Shown: one piece after another, positions 17,276 to 25,917 of the stretch
Position numbering within the stretch: the first letter of the stretch is position 1
Layout of the letters: each line of letters starts with the position of its first letter
DNA from: JALOAT01 sp041677345
Lineage (GTDB): Bacteria > Pseudomonadota > Gammaproteobacteria > Thiohalomonadales > Thiohalomonadaceae
DNA length: 64,000 nucleotides
NCBI GenBank assembly: GCA_041677345.1
Contig: JBAYQE010000002.1
Coordinates: forward strand, 15,376 to 79,375
Reading direction: 5' to 3'
Position numbers and translations under genes: made by a program
Notes under the pieces: model-generated
Told to the model about the DNA's origin: nothing
Databases searched by the model: none
The model's input: only the letters and a program-made list of their open reading frames with translations

Positions 17276-17645
17276 TCCCCTGGTGTATGCACTCGGTCTG
17301 GCCGTTGCGGGGGCAGCATTGGCAGGCAGTGTGTTGCCCGACACAACGGCCCGTTTTCTGCCAGAGACGTGGCTATGGAGCGCCGCGCACGCACCGGTCT
17401 ACGTGGTGTTGACGGCGAGTGTGGCTGGATTGTTGCGCAGTGAGCCGGACGGGCTGCTGGTGAGCGTCGTGCTCGTTTCGCTGGTGGGCATGGGCGCAGA
17501 AGTGGCGCAGCCATTGTGGGGTCGCAGCGCCAGCTTTGTGGACTACCTTTGCAACGAGGTCGGGGTCATTCTCGGCGCCATGATGACCCAGTGGCGGCGC
17601 CGCACCGCAATAGGAGCCGCAACAGGAGAGGAGGGCAAGGGATGA
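17268..17645 (+). CDS. VanZ-like small membrane protein
   Basis: 125 residues with three to four hydrophobic helices. The C-terminal block EVAQPLWGRSASFVDYLCNE followed by GVILG matches the VanZ pattern (E..Q...GR..S..D...N..G). VanZ-like proteins are poorly understood. In XrtA loci they occur as small accessory membrane proteins. Here it sits between the deacetylase, which it overlaps, and the FemAB protein, which it overlaps by four bases. Confidence 0.75.
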   Translation: MADPLVYALGLAVAGAALAGSVLPDTTARFLPETWLWSAAHAPVYVVLTASVAGLLRSEPDGLLVSVVLVSLVGMGAEVAQPLWGRSASFVDYLCNEVGVILGAMMTQWRRRTAIGAATGEEGKG

Positions 17646-18709
17646 GCACGCTGGCGGTGCAGTTGTCCCTGGTGCCGAACATCAAAGTCGCGTCGGATGA
17701 ACGGGATGGCAACGAACTGGATGCCTTCGTCACCGGCCACCCCGGAGGTTCCATCTATCACCTGAGTTGCTGGCGTGCGCTCATCAGGCATTTGTTCGGC
17801 CATGAGGCGCTGTGCCTCTACGCGCGCAATGCGGCGGGAGAGATCACCGGCTTGCTGCCGGTGGTCCGTCTCCGCAGTGTGCTGTTCGGAAATTACATGG
17901 TGTCCATGCCGTACGTGAACCGCGGCGGCGCGCTGGCGGACGACCCGGTGGTGGAGGAGGCACTCATGTGCGCTGCTGCGCAGCTTGCCATGCGCAAAGG
18001 CTGCAGCCACGTGGAGTTCCGCGACGTCTTTCCACGCGGCCCGGAATGGTCGCTGCGCACGGACAAGGTGGCGATGGTGCTGCCACTGGCGGAGAACACC
18101 CAGGCGCTGTGGAAGACCATCGGTACCAAGTGCCGTGCGCAGGTTCGACGCCCCATGCGGGAGGGTGCTCGCGTGATCCACGGCGGACCCGAACTATTGG
18201 GTGATTTCTATGCAGTGTTTGCGCGAAACATGCGCGATCTTGGCACACCCGTCTACCCGCGGCGCTTCTTCGAGGCGGTATGCACCGCAATGGGTGACGG
18301 GGCAGCGCTTACCGTAGTGCGCCTCGGGCAGCGGCCGGTAGCCGCGGGATTGTTGCTGCGTGACAAGCAACGCATGGAGGTTCCTTGGGCTTCGTCGCTG
18401 CGCGAGACCAAAGGGCTTGGCACAAACATGCTGCTGTACTGGTCCATGCTGGAGCGTGCAGTGGATACAGGCTGCGAAGAGTTCGACTTCGGCCGTTCCA
18501 GCGTCGGCAGCGGCACCTGGCGCTTCAAGAAACAATGGGGTGCGGAGGAACGGCAGCTGTATTGGCATTACTGGCTCGCACCGGGACGGGCGGTGCCGGC
18601 GATGAACCCCGGAAACCCGCGCTACCGCATCGCGATCAGGCTCTGGCAACGCCTGCCGTTGACGGTGGCCAACCTTCTGGGCCCACGCATCGTAAAGAGT
18701 CTGCCCTGA
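17642..18709 (+). CDS. FemAB-family XrtA-associated acyltransferase
   Basis: 355 residues, two GNAT-like halves. Typical motifs are GGSIYHLSCWRALIRHLFGH, the middle IGTKCRAQVRRPMREGARV, and DFGRSSVGSGTWRFKKQWGA near the C-terminus. FemAB proteins move aminoacyl or acyl groups onto cell-wall or glycan acceptors. The gene begins at 17642 after a GGAGAGGAGGG site; the frame extends upstream without homology. In exosortase-A loci this family lies near the amidotransferase that follows here one base later. Confidence 0.9.
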   Translation: MSTLAVQLSLVPNIKVASDERDGNELDAFVTGHPGGSIYHLSCWRALIRHLFGHEALCLYARNAAGEITGLLPVVRLRSVLFGNYMVSMPYVNRGGALADDPVVEEALMCAAAQLAMRKGCSHVEFRDVFPRGPEWSLRTDKVAMVLPLAENTQALWKTIGTKCRAQVRRPMREGARVIHGGPELLGDFYAVFARNMRDLGTPVYPRRFFEAVCTAMGDGAALTVVRLGQRPVAAGLLLRDKQRMEVPWASSLRETKGLGTNMLLYWSMLERAVDTGCEEFDFGRSSVGSGTWRFKKQWGAEERQLYWHYWLAPGRAVPAMNPGNPRYRIAIRLWQRLPLTVANLLGPRIVKSLP

Positions 18710-18710
18710 T

Positions 18711-20678
18711 ATGTGCGGGATCGCGGGTGTTTTCAGTCGGGATGGCAAAGCGGTGCTTACGGACCGCCTCATCGACATGATCGCGGCCGTACGCCACCGG
18801 GGTCCTGATGGTGTGGGGATCCATGTCAGCGGCCCAATCGGCCTGGCCCATGCGCGGCTCAGCATCATCGACATCACCGGAGGGGCGCAGCCCATCCACA
18901 ACGAGGATGGCAGTGTCCAGGTGGTGATCAATGGAGAGATCTTCAACTACCTGGAATTACGTGCCGAGCTGGAACGGCGTGGCCACCGTTTCTACACACG
19001 CTCCGATACGGAAGTGATCGTCCACCTTTACGAGCAATACGGACGCGACTTGGTATCCCGGCTCAACGGTCAGTTTGCCATTGCCCTATGGGATGCACGT
19101 GCCGCTCGCCTGCTGTTGGTGCGGGACCGCGTCGGCATCGCACCGCTCTACTATCACGTCGGCACCTCTGAGCTGCTGTTCGGCTCGGAGATGAAGGCGC
19201 TGTTCGCCGCCGGCGTGCCGGCCCGCCCGCATCTTCCAGGTCTGGACCAGGTGTTCACGTTCTGGTCGACGTTGGCGCCTGACACGGTTTTCGCCGATGT
19301 GCGGGAACTGCCGCCGGGAGAATGGCTGGAGGCGGACGCCCGCGGTATACGCACCGGCCGTTACTGGGACTTCGCGTTTCCCGAAGGCGACGCATTCGAC
19401 CACCGGCCCGAAGCCGCATTGGCGGAAGAGCTGTGCGGCGCGCTGGAACAGGCCGCGCGCATCCGGCTGCGCGCGGACGTGCCGGTGGGTGCCTATCTCT
19501 CAGGGGGCCTCGACTCTTCTGTCATCGCCTCGTTGGTGAGCGCGAGCGACGTACGCCTGTGTACGTTTTCCATAGGCTTCGACACCGAAACCCTGGATGA
19601 GGCGCCCTATCAGCAGGCAGTGGTCGACGACCTGGGTACCACGCATGTGCGCCTGGAGTGCACGAGCGGAACCGTGGCTGACGCCGTCGCCGACACCGTG
19701 TGGCACACGGAAACGCCGGTACTGCGTACCGCACCGGCACCCATGCGCCTGCTCTCGGGTTTTGCGCGTGCCAACGGATTCAAAGTGGTACTGACGGGCG
19801 AGGGAGCCGACGAGGTATTCGGCGGCTACGACATCTTCAAGGAAGCCAAGGTCCGGCGCTTCTGGGCGGCGCAGCCCGGCTCGGTGCGCAGGCCGCTGCT
19901 GCTGCGCCGACTCTATCCCTACCTGGACCTCAGCGCACAGGGCCAACGCTACCTGCAGGCCTTTTTTGGCCACGGACTTGCGGAGCCGGATTCTCCCTGG
20001 TTCTCGCACCTGCCGCGCTGGAGCACCACGGCGCAGTGCAAGCAGTTCTTCGCCGCGGACGTGCAGCAGGCGCTTGCGGAAACGCCGCCCGCGCTGGAGC
20101 GCCTTGCTGCGCAGCTTCCGGCCTCCTTCGCACGCTGGCACCCGCTGAATCGGGCGCAATACCTGGAGGCGAAGGTCCTGCTGCCGGGTTATCTGCTCGC
20201 AGCACAGGGCGATCGCATGCTGATGGCCAATGCGGTGGAGGGTCGCTTCCCGTATCTCGATCACAACGTCATTGACTTTGCCGCACGCTTGCCACCACGC
20301 ATGAAGCTGCGCGTCCTAACGGAAAAATACCTGCTGAAGCGTGCCATGGCCGGGCGTTTGCCGGCATCCGTGCTGGCTCGTCACAAGCAGCCTTATCGTG
20401 CACCTGACATCGCCGCATTCCTGAGGGCCGAGCCGGAGTGCATGGAACTCCTGGCTCCCGCCGTGGTGCGTGACTACGGGTACTTCGATTCCGACAAGGT
20501 CGGGCATCTGGTGCGCAAGGCCATGGCCGGAAAGGCCATCGGCCATCGTGACAACATGGCGTTTGTCGGCATCCTTACCACCCAGATCTGGCATCAACAC
20601 TTCATCGCGAATGCGGCAAGTCCGGCTAGAACACAGCCCACCGCCCAGGCCACTGAGGAAACCCGCCATGTCGGTTGA
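18711..20678 (+). CDS. Asparagine-synthase-like amidotransferase, XrtA/PEP-CTERM type
   Basis: 655 residues. MCGIAGVFSR gives the class II glutaminase Cys2 (residues 1-190). The synthetase half begins at LSGGLDSSVIASL (SGGLDS at 264-269), the PP-loop that adenylates the substrate. It is larger than plain asparagine synthetase (about 554) and fits the exosortase-A amidotransferase family. It is inferred to amidate a carboxyl group, for example of a uronic acid in the polysaccharide, using glutamine nitrogen. Its last 11 bases overlap the acyl carrier protein gene, so the two are translated together. Confidence 0.92.
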   Translation: MCGIAGVFSRDGKAVLTDRLIDMIAAVRHRGPDGVGIHVSGPIGLAHARLSIIDITGGAQPIHNEDGSVQVVINGEIFNYLELRAELERRGHRFYTRSDTEVIVHLYEQYGRDLVSRLNGQFAIALWDARAARLLLVRDRVGIAPLYYHVGTSELLFGSEMKALFAAGVPARPHLPGLDQVFTFWSTLAPDTVFADVRELPPGEWLEADARGIRTGRYWDFAFPEGDAFDHRPEAALAEELCGALEQAARIRLRADVPVGAYLSGGLDSSVIASLVSASDVRLCTFSIGFDTETLDEAPYQQAVVDDLGTTHVRLECTSGTVADAVADTVWHTETPVLRTAPAPMRLLSGFARANGFKVVLTGEGADEVFGGYDIFKEAKVRRFWAAQPGSVRRPLLLRRLYPYLDLSAQGQRYLQAFFGHGLAEPDSPWFSHLPRWSTTAQCKQFFAADVQQALAETPPALERLAAQLPASFARWHPLNRAQYLEAKVLLPGYLLAAQGDRMLMANAVEGRFPYLDHNVIDFAARLPPRMKLRVLTEKYLLKRAMAGRLPASVLARHKQPYRAPDIAAFLRAEPECMELLAPAVVRDYGYFDSDKVGHLVRKAMAGKAIGHRDNMAFVGILTTQIWHQHFIANAASPARTQPTAQATEETRHVG

Positions 20679-20937
20679 ATCCAGCGTGCGTCAGTTCCTG
20701 CTCAGCAACTATCTGTTCACGGACCGGGACGAAGCCCTCGGCAACGACGATTCGTTGCTGCAGAAGGGCATCGTGGATTCCACAGGAATGATGGAACTCA
20801 TCTACTTCCTGGAGGAGCAGTTCGGCATCCGCATTCTGGACGAGGAAATGGTTCCGGAGAACCTGGACTCGGTGAACAACATTGTCCGCTTCCTGGGCCG
20901 CAAGGCAGCGGCCTCCGGCAATCAGGCGATCGGCTGA
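20668..20937 (+). CDS. Acyl carrier protein of the polysaccharide locus
   Basis: 89 residues, acidic, four-helix ACP pattern. The phosphopantetheine attachment serine is Ser38 in KGIVDSTGMMELIYFLEE, with GIRILDEEMVPENLDSV as helix III. This is not the fatty-acid AcpP (whose motif is DSLDTVEL). It lies between the amidotransferase and the AMP ligase, so the ligase is the likely loader and a FemAB/GNAT protein the likely user of the carried acyl or aminoacyl group. Confidence 0.9.
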   Translation: MSVESSVRQFLLSNYLFTDRDEALGNDDSLLQKGIVDSTGMMELIYFLEEQFGIRILDEEMVPENLDSVNNIVRFLGRKAAASGNQAIG

Positions 20938-20938
20938 C

Positions 20939-22465
20939 ATGTCCTTGCTCGCACGCCTGCAAGCACGGGTGAGGCTGCAACCTGGGGCCGAAGCGCTGGT
21001 ATCGGGTACCCAGCGCATGAGCTACGGCGAACTGTGGGAGGCGATCAGCCGCGTCGCCGATGGCCTGCGTGGCGCGGGGGTCGTGCCGGGCGCGCGCGTG
21101 GGCCTGCTACTGGAAAATTCACCCGAGTACGTCGCATGTTATTACGGCGTGCATGGTGCCGGCGGGGTGGTCGTGGCCCTGAACCCGGCGGCACGCGCGC
21201 CGGAGATCGCAGGGCATTTGCGCCATTGTGGGGCGGCATTGCTCGTCATTACCCCCACGCACCCACAGCGCGAGGCCATCGCCGAGACCTTGCCGGATTG
21301 TCCTCTGATCACACCGGAGCTGCTGCTTGGCGCCGATGCACATGCACTGCGTTGCACCGAGCCGGCACCTGATACACCTGCTGCCATCATCTACACGTCC
21401 GGTACCACCGGCTGCCCCAAGGGGGTGACCCTTAGCCATCGCAACCTCGACAGCAACGTACAATCGATTCTTGCGTACCTGGGGTTGACCACCGAGGACG
21501 CTATCGTGAACGTGCTGCCGTTCCATTATTCCTACGGTAACTCAGTGTTACACACCCACCTCGCTGCAGGTGCGAGGGTGGTGCTGGATCGCAGCATGGT
21601 GTACCCGCATGGGGTACTGGAGGCCATGGCGAGCGAACGGGCCACGGGCTTTTCCGGTGTGCCATCCACATATGCCGTGCTGTTGTCACGCACGCGAATC
21701 ACGGATCATGACCTGTCATCGGTGCGCTACCTCACTCAGGCCGGTGGCGCCATGGCACCCGAGCTGACCCGGCGTGTACGCGCGGCCCTGCCGCACGCCA
21801 GGCTGTTCGTGATGTACGGCCAGACCGAGGCGACGGCACGCCTTGCCTATCTGCCGCCGGAGCACCTGGAAGAGAAGCTGGGGGCGGTGGGTATTGCCAT
21901 TCCAGGCGTGCAACTGGATATCCGCGATGAACATGGCGGCGCGGTCGCCGACGGCGTTACGGGAGAGATCTGGGCGCGTGGCGAGAATATCATGCTCGGC
22001 TACTGGAACGATGCAGCGGCGAGCCGCGAAGTCATGGAGCACGGCTGGTTGAAAACAGGTGATCTTGCCCACCGTGATCGTGATGGCTATATCTACATCG
22101 ACGGGCGTCGCAGCGAGATGATCAAGTGTGGTGCGCACCGGATCAGCCCGCTCGAGATCGAAGAAGTGATTACGGAAATCCCTGGCGTGGAAGATGTCGC
22201 ATGTACGGGGATTCCCGACGAATTGCTCGGTCAGGTGGTGAAGGCGGTCATCGTGCCGCGTGCAGGATGGGCCGTGACGACCATGGATGTCCAGCGTCAT
22301 TGCCGGGACAGGCTGCCTGCGTACAAGGTGCCGCGATGTGTGGAATTCGCTGCAACATTGCCGCGCACGGCCTCGGGTAAGGTAAAGCGTTTTCTGCTCA
22401 ATGACGGCGGCCAAATGCAAGGAGAAAGGGATGTCTCCACAAGACCAGAATACGCCAGCCGATAG
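20939..22465 (+). CDS. Acyl-AMP ligase, exosortase-A-system type
   Basis: 508 residues of the ANL superfamily. YTSGTTGCPKGVTLSHRN is the ATP-binding loop (about 152-170), YGQTEATARLAYL the A5 motif, HGWLKTGDLAHRDRDGYIYI the A7 motif, and TASGKVKR holds the C-terminal catalytic lysine. It adenylates a carboxylic acid and passes it to CoA or, more likely here, to the ACP encoded one base upstream. Its end overlaps the NadE-like gene by 35 bases. Confidence 0.9.
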   Translation: MSLLARLQARVRLQPGAEALVSGTQRMSYGELWEAISRVADGLRGAGVVPGARVGLLLENSPEYVACYYGVHGAGGVVVALNPAARAPEIAGHLRHCGAALLVITPTHPQREAIAETLPDCPLITPELLLGADAHALRCTEPAPDTPAAIIYTSGTTGCPKGVTLSHRNLDSNVQSILAYLGLTTEDAIVNVLPFHYSYGNSVLHTHLAAGARVVLDRSMVYPHGVLEAMASERATGFSGVPSTYAVLLSRTRITDHDLSSVRYLTQAGGAMAPELTRRVRAALPHARLFVMYGQTEATARLAYLPPEHLEEKLGAVGIAIPGVQLDIRDEHGGAVADGVTGEIWARGENIMLGYWNDAAASREVMEHGWLKTGDLAHRDRDGYIYIDGRRSEMIKCGAHRISPLEIEEVITEIPGVEDVACTGIPDELLGQVVKAVIVPRAGWAVTTMDVQRHCRDRLPAYKVPRCVEFAATLPRTASGKVKRFLLNDGGQMQGERDVSTRPEYASR

Positions 22466-23510
22466 GCTTCTCCAGATCGATTGCGAGGCCGAGGCCGAAC
22501 GCGTTGCCCAACGGCTGCGGGAAATCCTGCGTGATGATCTGCATCGCCGTGGCCTGGTGGTTGCCATGTCGGGCGGGATCGACAGCTCGGTATGCGCGGC
22601 GTTGGCGGTGCGCGCGCTTGGTGCAGAACGCGTGTTCGGCGTCATGATGCCCGAGCGCGATTCCACCAGTGCCAGCGAGGAACGCGCCACCGAGTTGGCA
22701 CAGATGCTCGGCATCGAATATGAGGTGCAGGATATCGCACCGTCACTCGATGCCATCGGCTGTTATCGTTGGCGCGATGCGGCAATCCGCAAGCTCTTCC
22801 CGGACTACGGACCGGGATGGAAGAGCAAGATCGCCATTCGCGGCGGTGCGGAGCAACGCTTCAGCTATTTTGCCCTGGTGGTGGCCGACCCTCAGGGGCA
22901 TATGGAAGAGCGGCGTCTCGACCTGAAGGAATACCTGCAGATCGTCGCAGCCACCAATTACAAGCAGCGGGTGCGCAAGAGTATCGAATACTTCCACGCA
23001 GACCGCCTCAATTACGCCGTGGTAGGCACGCCCAACCGGCTTGAGTATGACCAGGGGTTCTTCGTGAAGAACGGTGACGGGTCGGCAGACGTCAAGCCCA
23101 TCGCCCACCTTTACAAGACCCAGGTGTACGCGTTGGCACGTCATATGGGCCTGCCGGAGAGTATCTGTAACGCTGTGCCGACCACCGACACCTACAGCCT
23201 GGCCCAGGGCCAGGATGAATTTTACTTTTTCCTGCCTTACCAGCAGATGGACGTGGCGCTCGCCCTGCTCAACAGCGGTGCGTCGGCAGAGCAGCTCGCC
23301 GAGCAGTTGCAGGTGTCACCGGAACGGGCGCGGCAGATCTATGCGGACATTCGCCGCAAACGGCAGACCACGGCCTATCTTCACCGGCGTCCGTTGCTGG
23401 TTGGCAGCCCGGAGGTCACGCCGGTAGCCGCGGTAGTGCCATTGGTGGCGCAGGAAGAAGGTGAGGAAACGGCGCCGCGGACGGGCGCAGCGGCGGCGAG
23501 CACCAACTGA
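22431..23510 (+). CDS. NadE-family (NAD+ synthase-like) PP-loop amidase/ligase in EPS locus
   Basis: 359 residues. VVAMSGGIDSSVCAAL (SGGIDSS at 47-53) is the N-type ATP pyrophosphatase loop, and NYAVVGTPNRLEYDQGFFVK and YKTQVYALARHMGLPE are NadE-like blocks. The region that in true NAD synthases reads like LW.GQTDE.ELG is here TYSLAQGQDEFYFFLPYQ, and about 40 extra residues follow at the C-terminus. A strong AAGGAGAAAGGG site supports the start at 22431. It may make NAD, but its place after the ACP and AMP ligase suggests ATP-dependent amide formation on a locus-specific substrate. Confidence 0.82.
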   Translation: MSPQDQNTPADRLLQIDCEAEAERVAQRLREILRDDLHRRGLVVAMSGGIDSSVCAALAVRALGAERVFGVMMPERDSTSASEERATELAQMLGIEYEVQDIAPSLDAIGCYRWRDAAIRKLFPDYGPGWKSKIAIRGGAEQRFSYFALVVADPQGHMEERRLDLKEYLQIVAATNYKQRVRKSIEYFHADRLNYAVVGTPNRLEYDQGFFVKNGDGSADVKPIAHLYKTQVYALARHMGLPESICNAVPTTDTYSLAQGQDEFYFFLPYQQMDVALALLNSGASAEQLAEQLQVSPERARQIYADIRRKRQTTAYLHRRPLLVGSPEVTPVAAVVPLVAQEEGEETAPRTGAAAASTN

Positions 23511-23537
23511 ACCGCCGCGTCGGCGACATCCTCACCC

Positions 23538-24497
23538 ATGTTCGACCGGCTTCAGTTCGAGTGGTACGACATCGAGCGGGACCCCGCTGGCTGGGATGAC
23601 AGCGTCAATGGTGCGGGGCAGAACGTATTCCATCGCGCGGCCACTTTAGCCGCGGAACAGAGCGGCCGCGCCGTCAGGCGCGGTGTAGTCGTGAAGCGCT
23701 TCGGTGCGCGTGTGTGCCTGGTGGGTGGACTGATCGCTCCCCACGGCACGGGCGGTTTGTTCACCGCACTGTCATTTCCCCCCGCCAGCCCGCGGGTGGC
23801 ACCGGATCTGCCGGGCAGGATTCTGGAGTGGCTTTTTTATCAGGGGCTCACCACAGTGCGGATCGGTTGCCACGACGGTGGTGTGGAGGGCTACCAGATC
23901 GACCCGCGCACCGGACGGGCCGATGAACGGCTGGAGTTCGTGTACGATCTCTCCCTGGACGAGGCGCAGCGCCTGCGCATTGCCGGGGCGGAGCACCGCC
24001 GGTTGCTGGAAACCTCGTGGCGCGAGCCCATGCGGCTGCGCCGGATCGACAGGCACCAGGCCTGGACCATGGCATGCGCACAGGCAGCGTGGGCGACACG
24101 GCGCGACGGACGTGTGGCGATGTTCGGTGTGATGCGCAATTACCGCTATTTGCGGCGCCTCGTGTTGCAGATGAAACATGACGGCAGCGGTAACCTTTAT
24201 GGTATTCATGACCGGCGTGGCCGCATGCTCGCCATGGCCTATATGCTCGAACGCAGCGGTACCGCCTACTACCTCACCGGCGCCAACTCTGATGAGGGCC
24301 AGCGACGTGGTGCCGCGGTGCGTCTGTTTTTCGAACTCGCACAACACTATGCCCGCCTGGGCATCGGTTTCATGAACATCGGCGGTGTCTCGGCGCAGGC
24401 CGCCGATACCAGGCACCGAGACTTTGGACTGTACCATTTTAAGAGCGGGTTCGGCGCTCATCCGGTACTAAGGCGTTGCCTTGCGGCCGTGGTGTGA
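23538..24497 (+). CDS. FemAB/GNAT-like acyltransferase of unknown substrate
   Basis: 319 residues with a GNAT-type second half: LYGIHDRRGRMLAMAYMLER, YYLTGANSDEGQRRGAAVRLFF and a C-terminal GLYHFKSGFGAHPVLRR that is typical of FemAB-like (BioF2-like) proteins. It lies 27 bases after the NadE-like gene and closes the plus-strand run. It is inferred to place the ACP- or tRNA-borne group on the glycan. No signal peptide or membrane helix is seen, so it acts in the cytoplasm. Substrate unknown. Confidence 0.75.
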   Translation: MFDRLQFEWYDIERDPAGWDDSVNGAGQNVFHRAATLAAEQSGRAVRRGVVVKRFGARVCLVGGLIAPHGTGGLFTALSFPPASPRVAPDLPGRILEWLFYQGLTTVRIGCHDGGVEGYQIDPRTGRADERLEFVYDLSLDEAQRLRIAGAEHRRLLETSWREPMRLRRIDRHQAWTMACAQAAWATRRDGRVAMFGVMRNYRYLRRLVLQMKHDGSGNLYGIHDRRGRMLAMAYMLERSGTAYYLTGANSDEGQRRGAAVRLFFELAQHYARLGIGFMNIGGVSAQAADTRHRDFGLYHFKSGFGAHPVLRRCLAAVV

Positions 24498-24612
24498 ATC
24501 ATCGAACCAACACAGGTCGGGATGAAGACACCCCTCAATACAACGGTGGGATGATTCACTCGCCGCCTGCTGTGCCCTTATCGTCCGTGCGCGCCATGTC
24601 CTGGGTTGAAGA

Positions 24613-24638
24613 ATGGCACCGGTGACGACCGGCGCCAT
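24613..24638. terminator. Hairpin between convergent acyltransferase and glycosyltransferase genes
   Basis: ATGGC-A-CCGGT and ACCGG-C-GCCAT form a 5+1+5 stem around GACG. It sits between two convergent stops (24497 and 24651) and could serve both strands. On the minus side the sequence TTCTTC follows; on the plus side no T-run is seen. Confidence 0.4.
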
Positions 24639-24650
24639 GTGAGTCGCACT

Positions 24651-25838
24651 TTAACGCAGCCGGCCGCTCGGGTGGAGCGCGGACGAAGGGCGTCCAGCGG
24701 TGGCATCCTGGATGTAGCAAACCCCAGGCGCCGGGGATCGACGAGCGGCATGCAGGGTGTGATAAAGGGTGGCGTAGCGTTGTGCTACGCGGCTGATGTC
24801 GTAGTGCCCGCGCGCATATTCACGTGTCACGGTCGCGCGTTCGCGTGCACGGCCTGGGTGGGCCTCCAACGCAACCAGCGAGTCGGCATAGGCATGGGGT
24901 GCGTGTTCGTGCACCAAGGTGCCGTAGGCGCCGAAACCGAGGAGGCGGGCCATGTCATGGGTGGCGTGGGCCACCACCGGAACGCCCAACATCATCGCCT
25001 CCAGCACTCCCGCGGGCGAAGCCTGCGTCTCACCACACCACAGCAGGGCATCCATGCGCGCGAGCCATGGCGCAAGGACGGGCGTGTGATCATGGAAGAC
25101 CACGCTGGCATCCAAGTCGTGGCGTTGCACGAACGCCTCGCAATGGGGGCGTGTCTCGCCTTGGCCAAACACGTGCAGCCGAAATCGCCCGGGTCGATCC
25201 TGTGCGAGCAACCAGGTTGTGGCAAGCGCCATGTCGAGGCGCATCTCGTCGCACAGCGGGCCGACGAAGGCTACCTGGAAACTGTCGTCAGCGAAGTCGA
25301 GTGGCGCAGCGCAGGCGGCCTGTGTGTCCAGTGCCTGCACGTCGATGCCGGGCTCGATCACGGAGACGTGCGACCGCGCACGGGGAATCAGGCGTGCCGC
25401 GAGTGCATGCGAATCGCAGACGACGTTCACATGCGTGCAGTTCCACAGGATATCAGCGGCACGATGCAGCGCGCCGCCGCGGTTGCTACGTATGCGGTTG
25501 TGCATGCTGTGCAAAGGCGTACTGCGTGCGCGCAGCGTGACCCACATGCACAGCGGACCTTCGGCGCAGCCGTGTGCGTGCACCACGTCGGGCCGCTGGG
25601 CAACGAGAGCGGGCAGGGTTTTCCAGCGCTGGACAAGCGTGCCTTCACGCTGGTCGATGACCATCACGCGATCATTGTCCACACTGCATAATGCAGCGTC
25701 GTCGGCGAGCAGGACGATACGGTTGTCGAGTCCGGGCTGGGTGTGGAGCGCGTCGATGAGCGCCGATTGCGGTGGGTTTCCTGCTGCCCATCGCGAGGCA
25801 CACACGATGTGCAATATGCGCAAGGATGCCTGATCCAT
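24651..25838 (-). CDS. Glycosyltransferase, GT-B fold (family 4-like)
   Basis: 395 residues. RILHIVCASRWAAGNPPQSA is the N-terminal GT-B loop, RPDVVHAHGCAEG an acceptor-side block, VSVIEPGIDVQAL the linker, and SPAGVLEAMMLGVPVVAH the nucleotide-sugar-binding region with the E.....G pattern. It probably adds one sugar to the lipid-linked repeat. It is the only gene on the minus strand inside the polysaccharide region between 9.5 and 29 kb, so it has its own promoter, within the 79 bases shared with the divergent family 2 enzyme. Confidence 0.85.
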   Translation of the reverse strand: MDQASLRILHIVCASRWAAGNPPQSALIDALHTQPGLDNRIVLLADDAALCSVDNDRVMVIDQREGTLVQRWKTLPALVAQRPDVVHAHGCAEGPLCMWVTLRARSTPLHSMHNRIRSNRGGALHRAADILWNCTHVNVVCDSHALAARLIPRARSHVSVIEPGIDVQALDTQAACAAPLDFADDSFQVAFVGPLCDEMRLDMALATTWLLAQDRPGRFRLHVFGQGETRPHCEAFVQRHDLDASVVFHDHTPVLAPWLARMDALLWCGETQASPAGVLEAMMLGVPVVAHATHDMARLLGFGAYGTLVHEHAPHAYADSLVALEAHPGRARERATVTREYARGHYDISRVAQRYATLYHTLHAARRSPAPGVCYIQDATAGRPSSALHPSGRLR

Positions 25839-25917
25839 GGTGACCTCGCGAATCTGGAAGCCCTGAGGTCGGCTGACTATAGTTGCTGCACTTTACGACG
25901 GGTGTGACGGCGTCCGC

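Noticed and set aside
17268..17645. Possibility that this small membrane protein is the missing exosortase
   Set aside because: Only 125 residues with three to four helices and a VanZ-type C-terminal block; the exosortase Cys, Arg and His motifs are absent.
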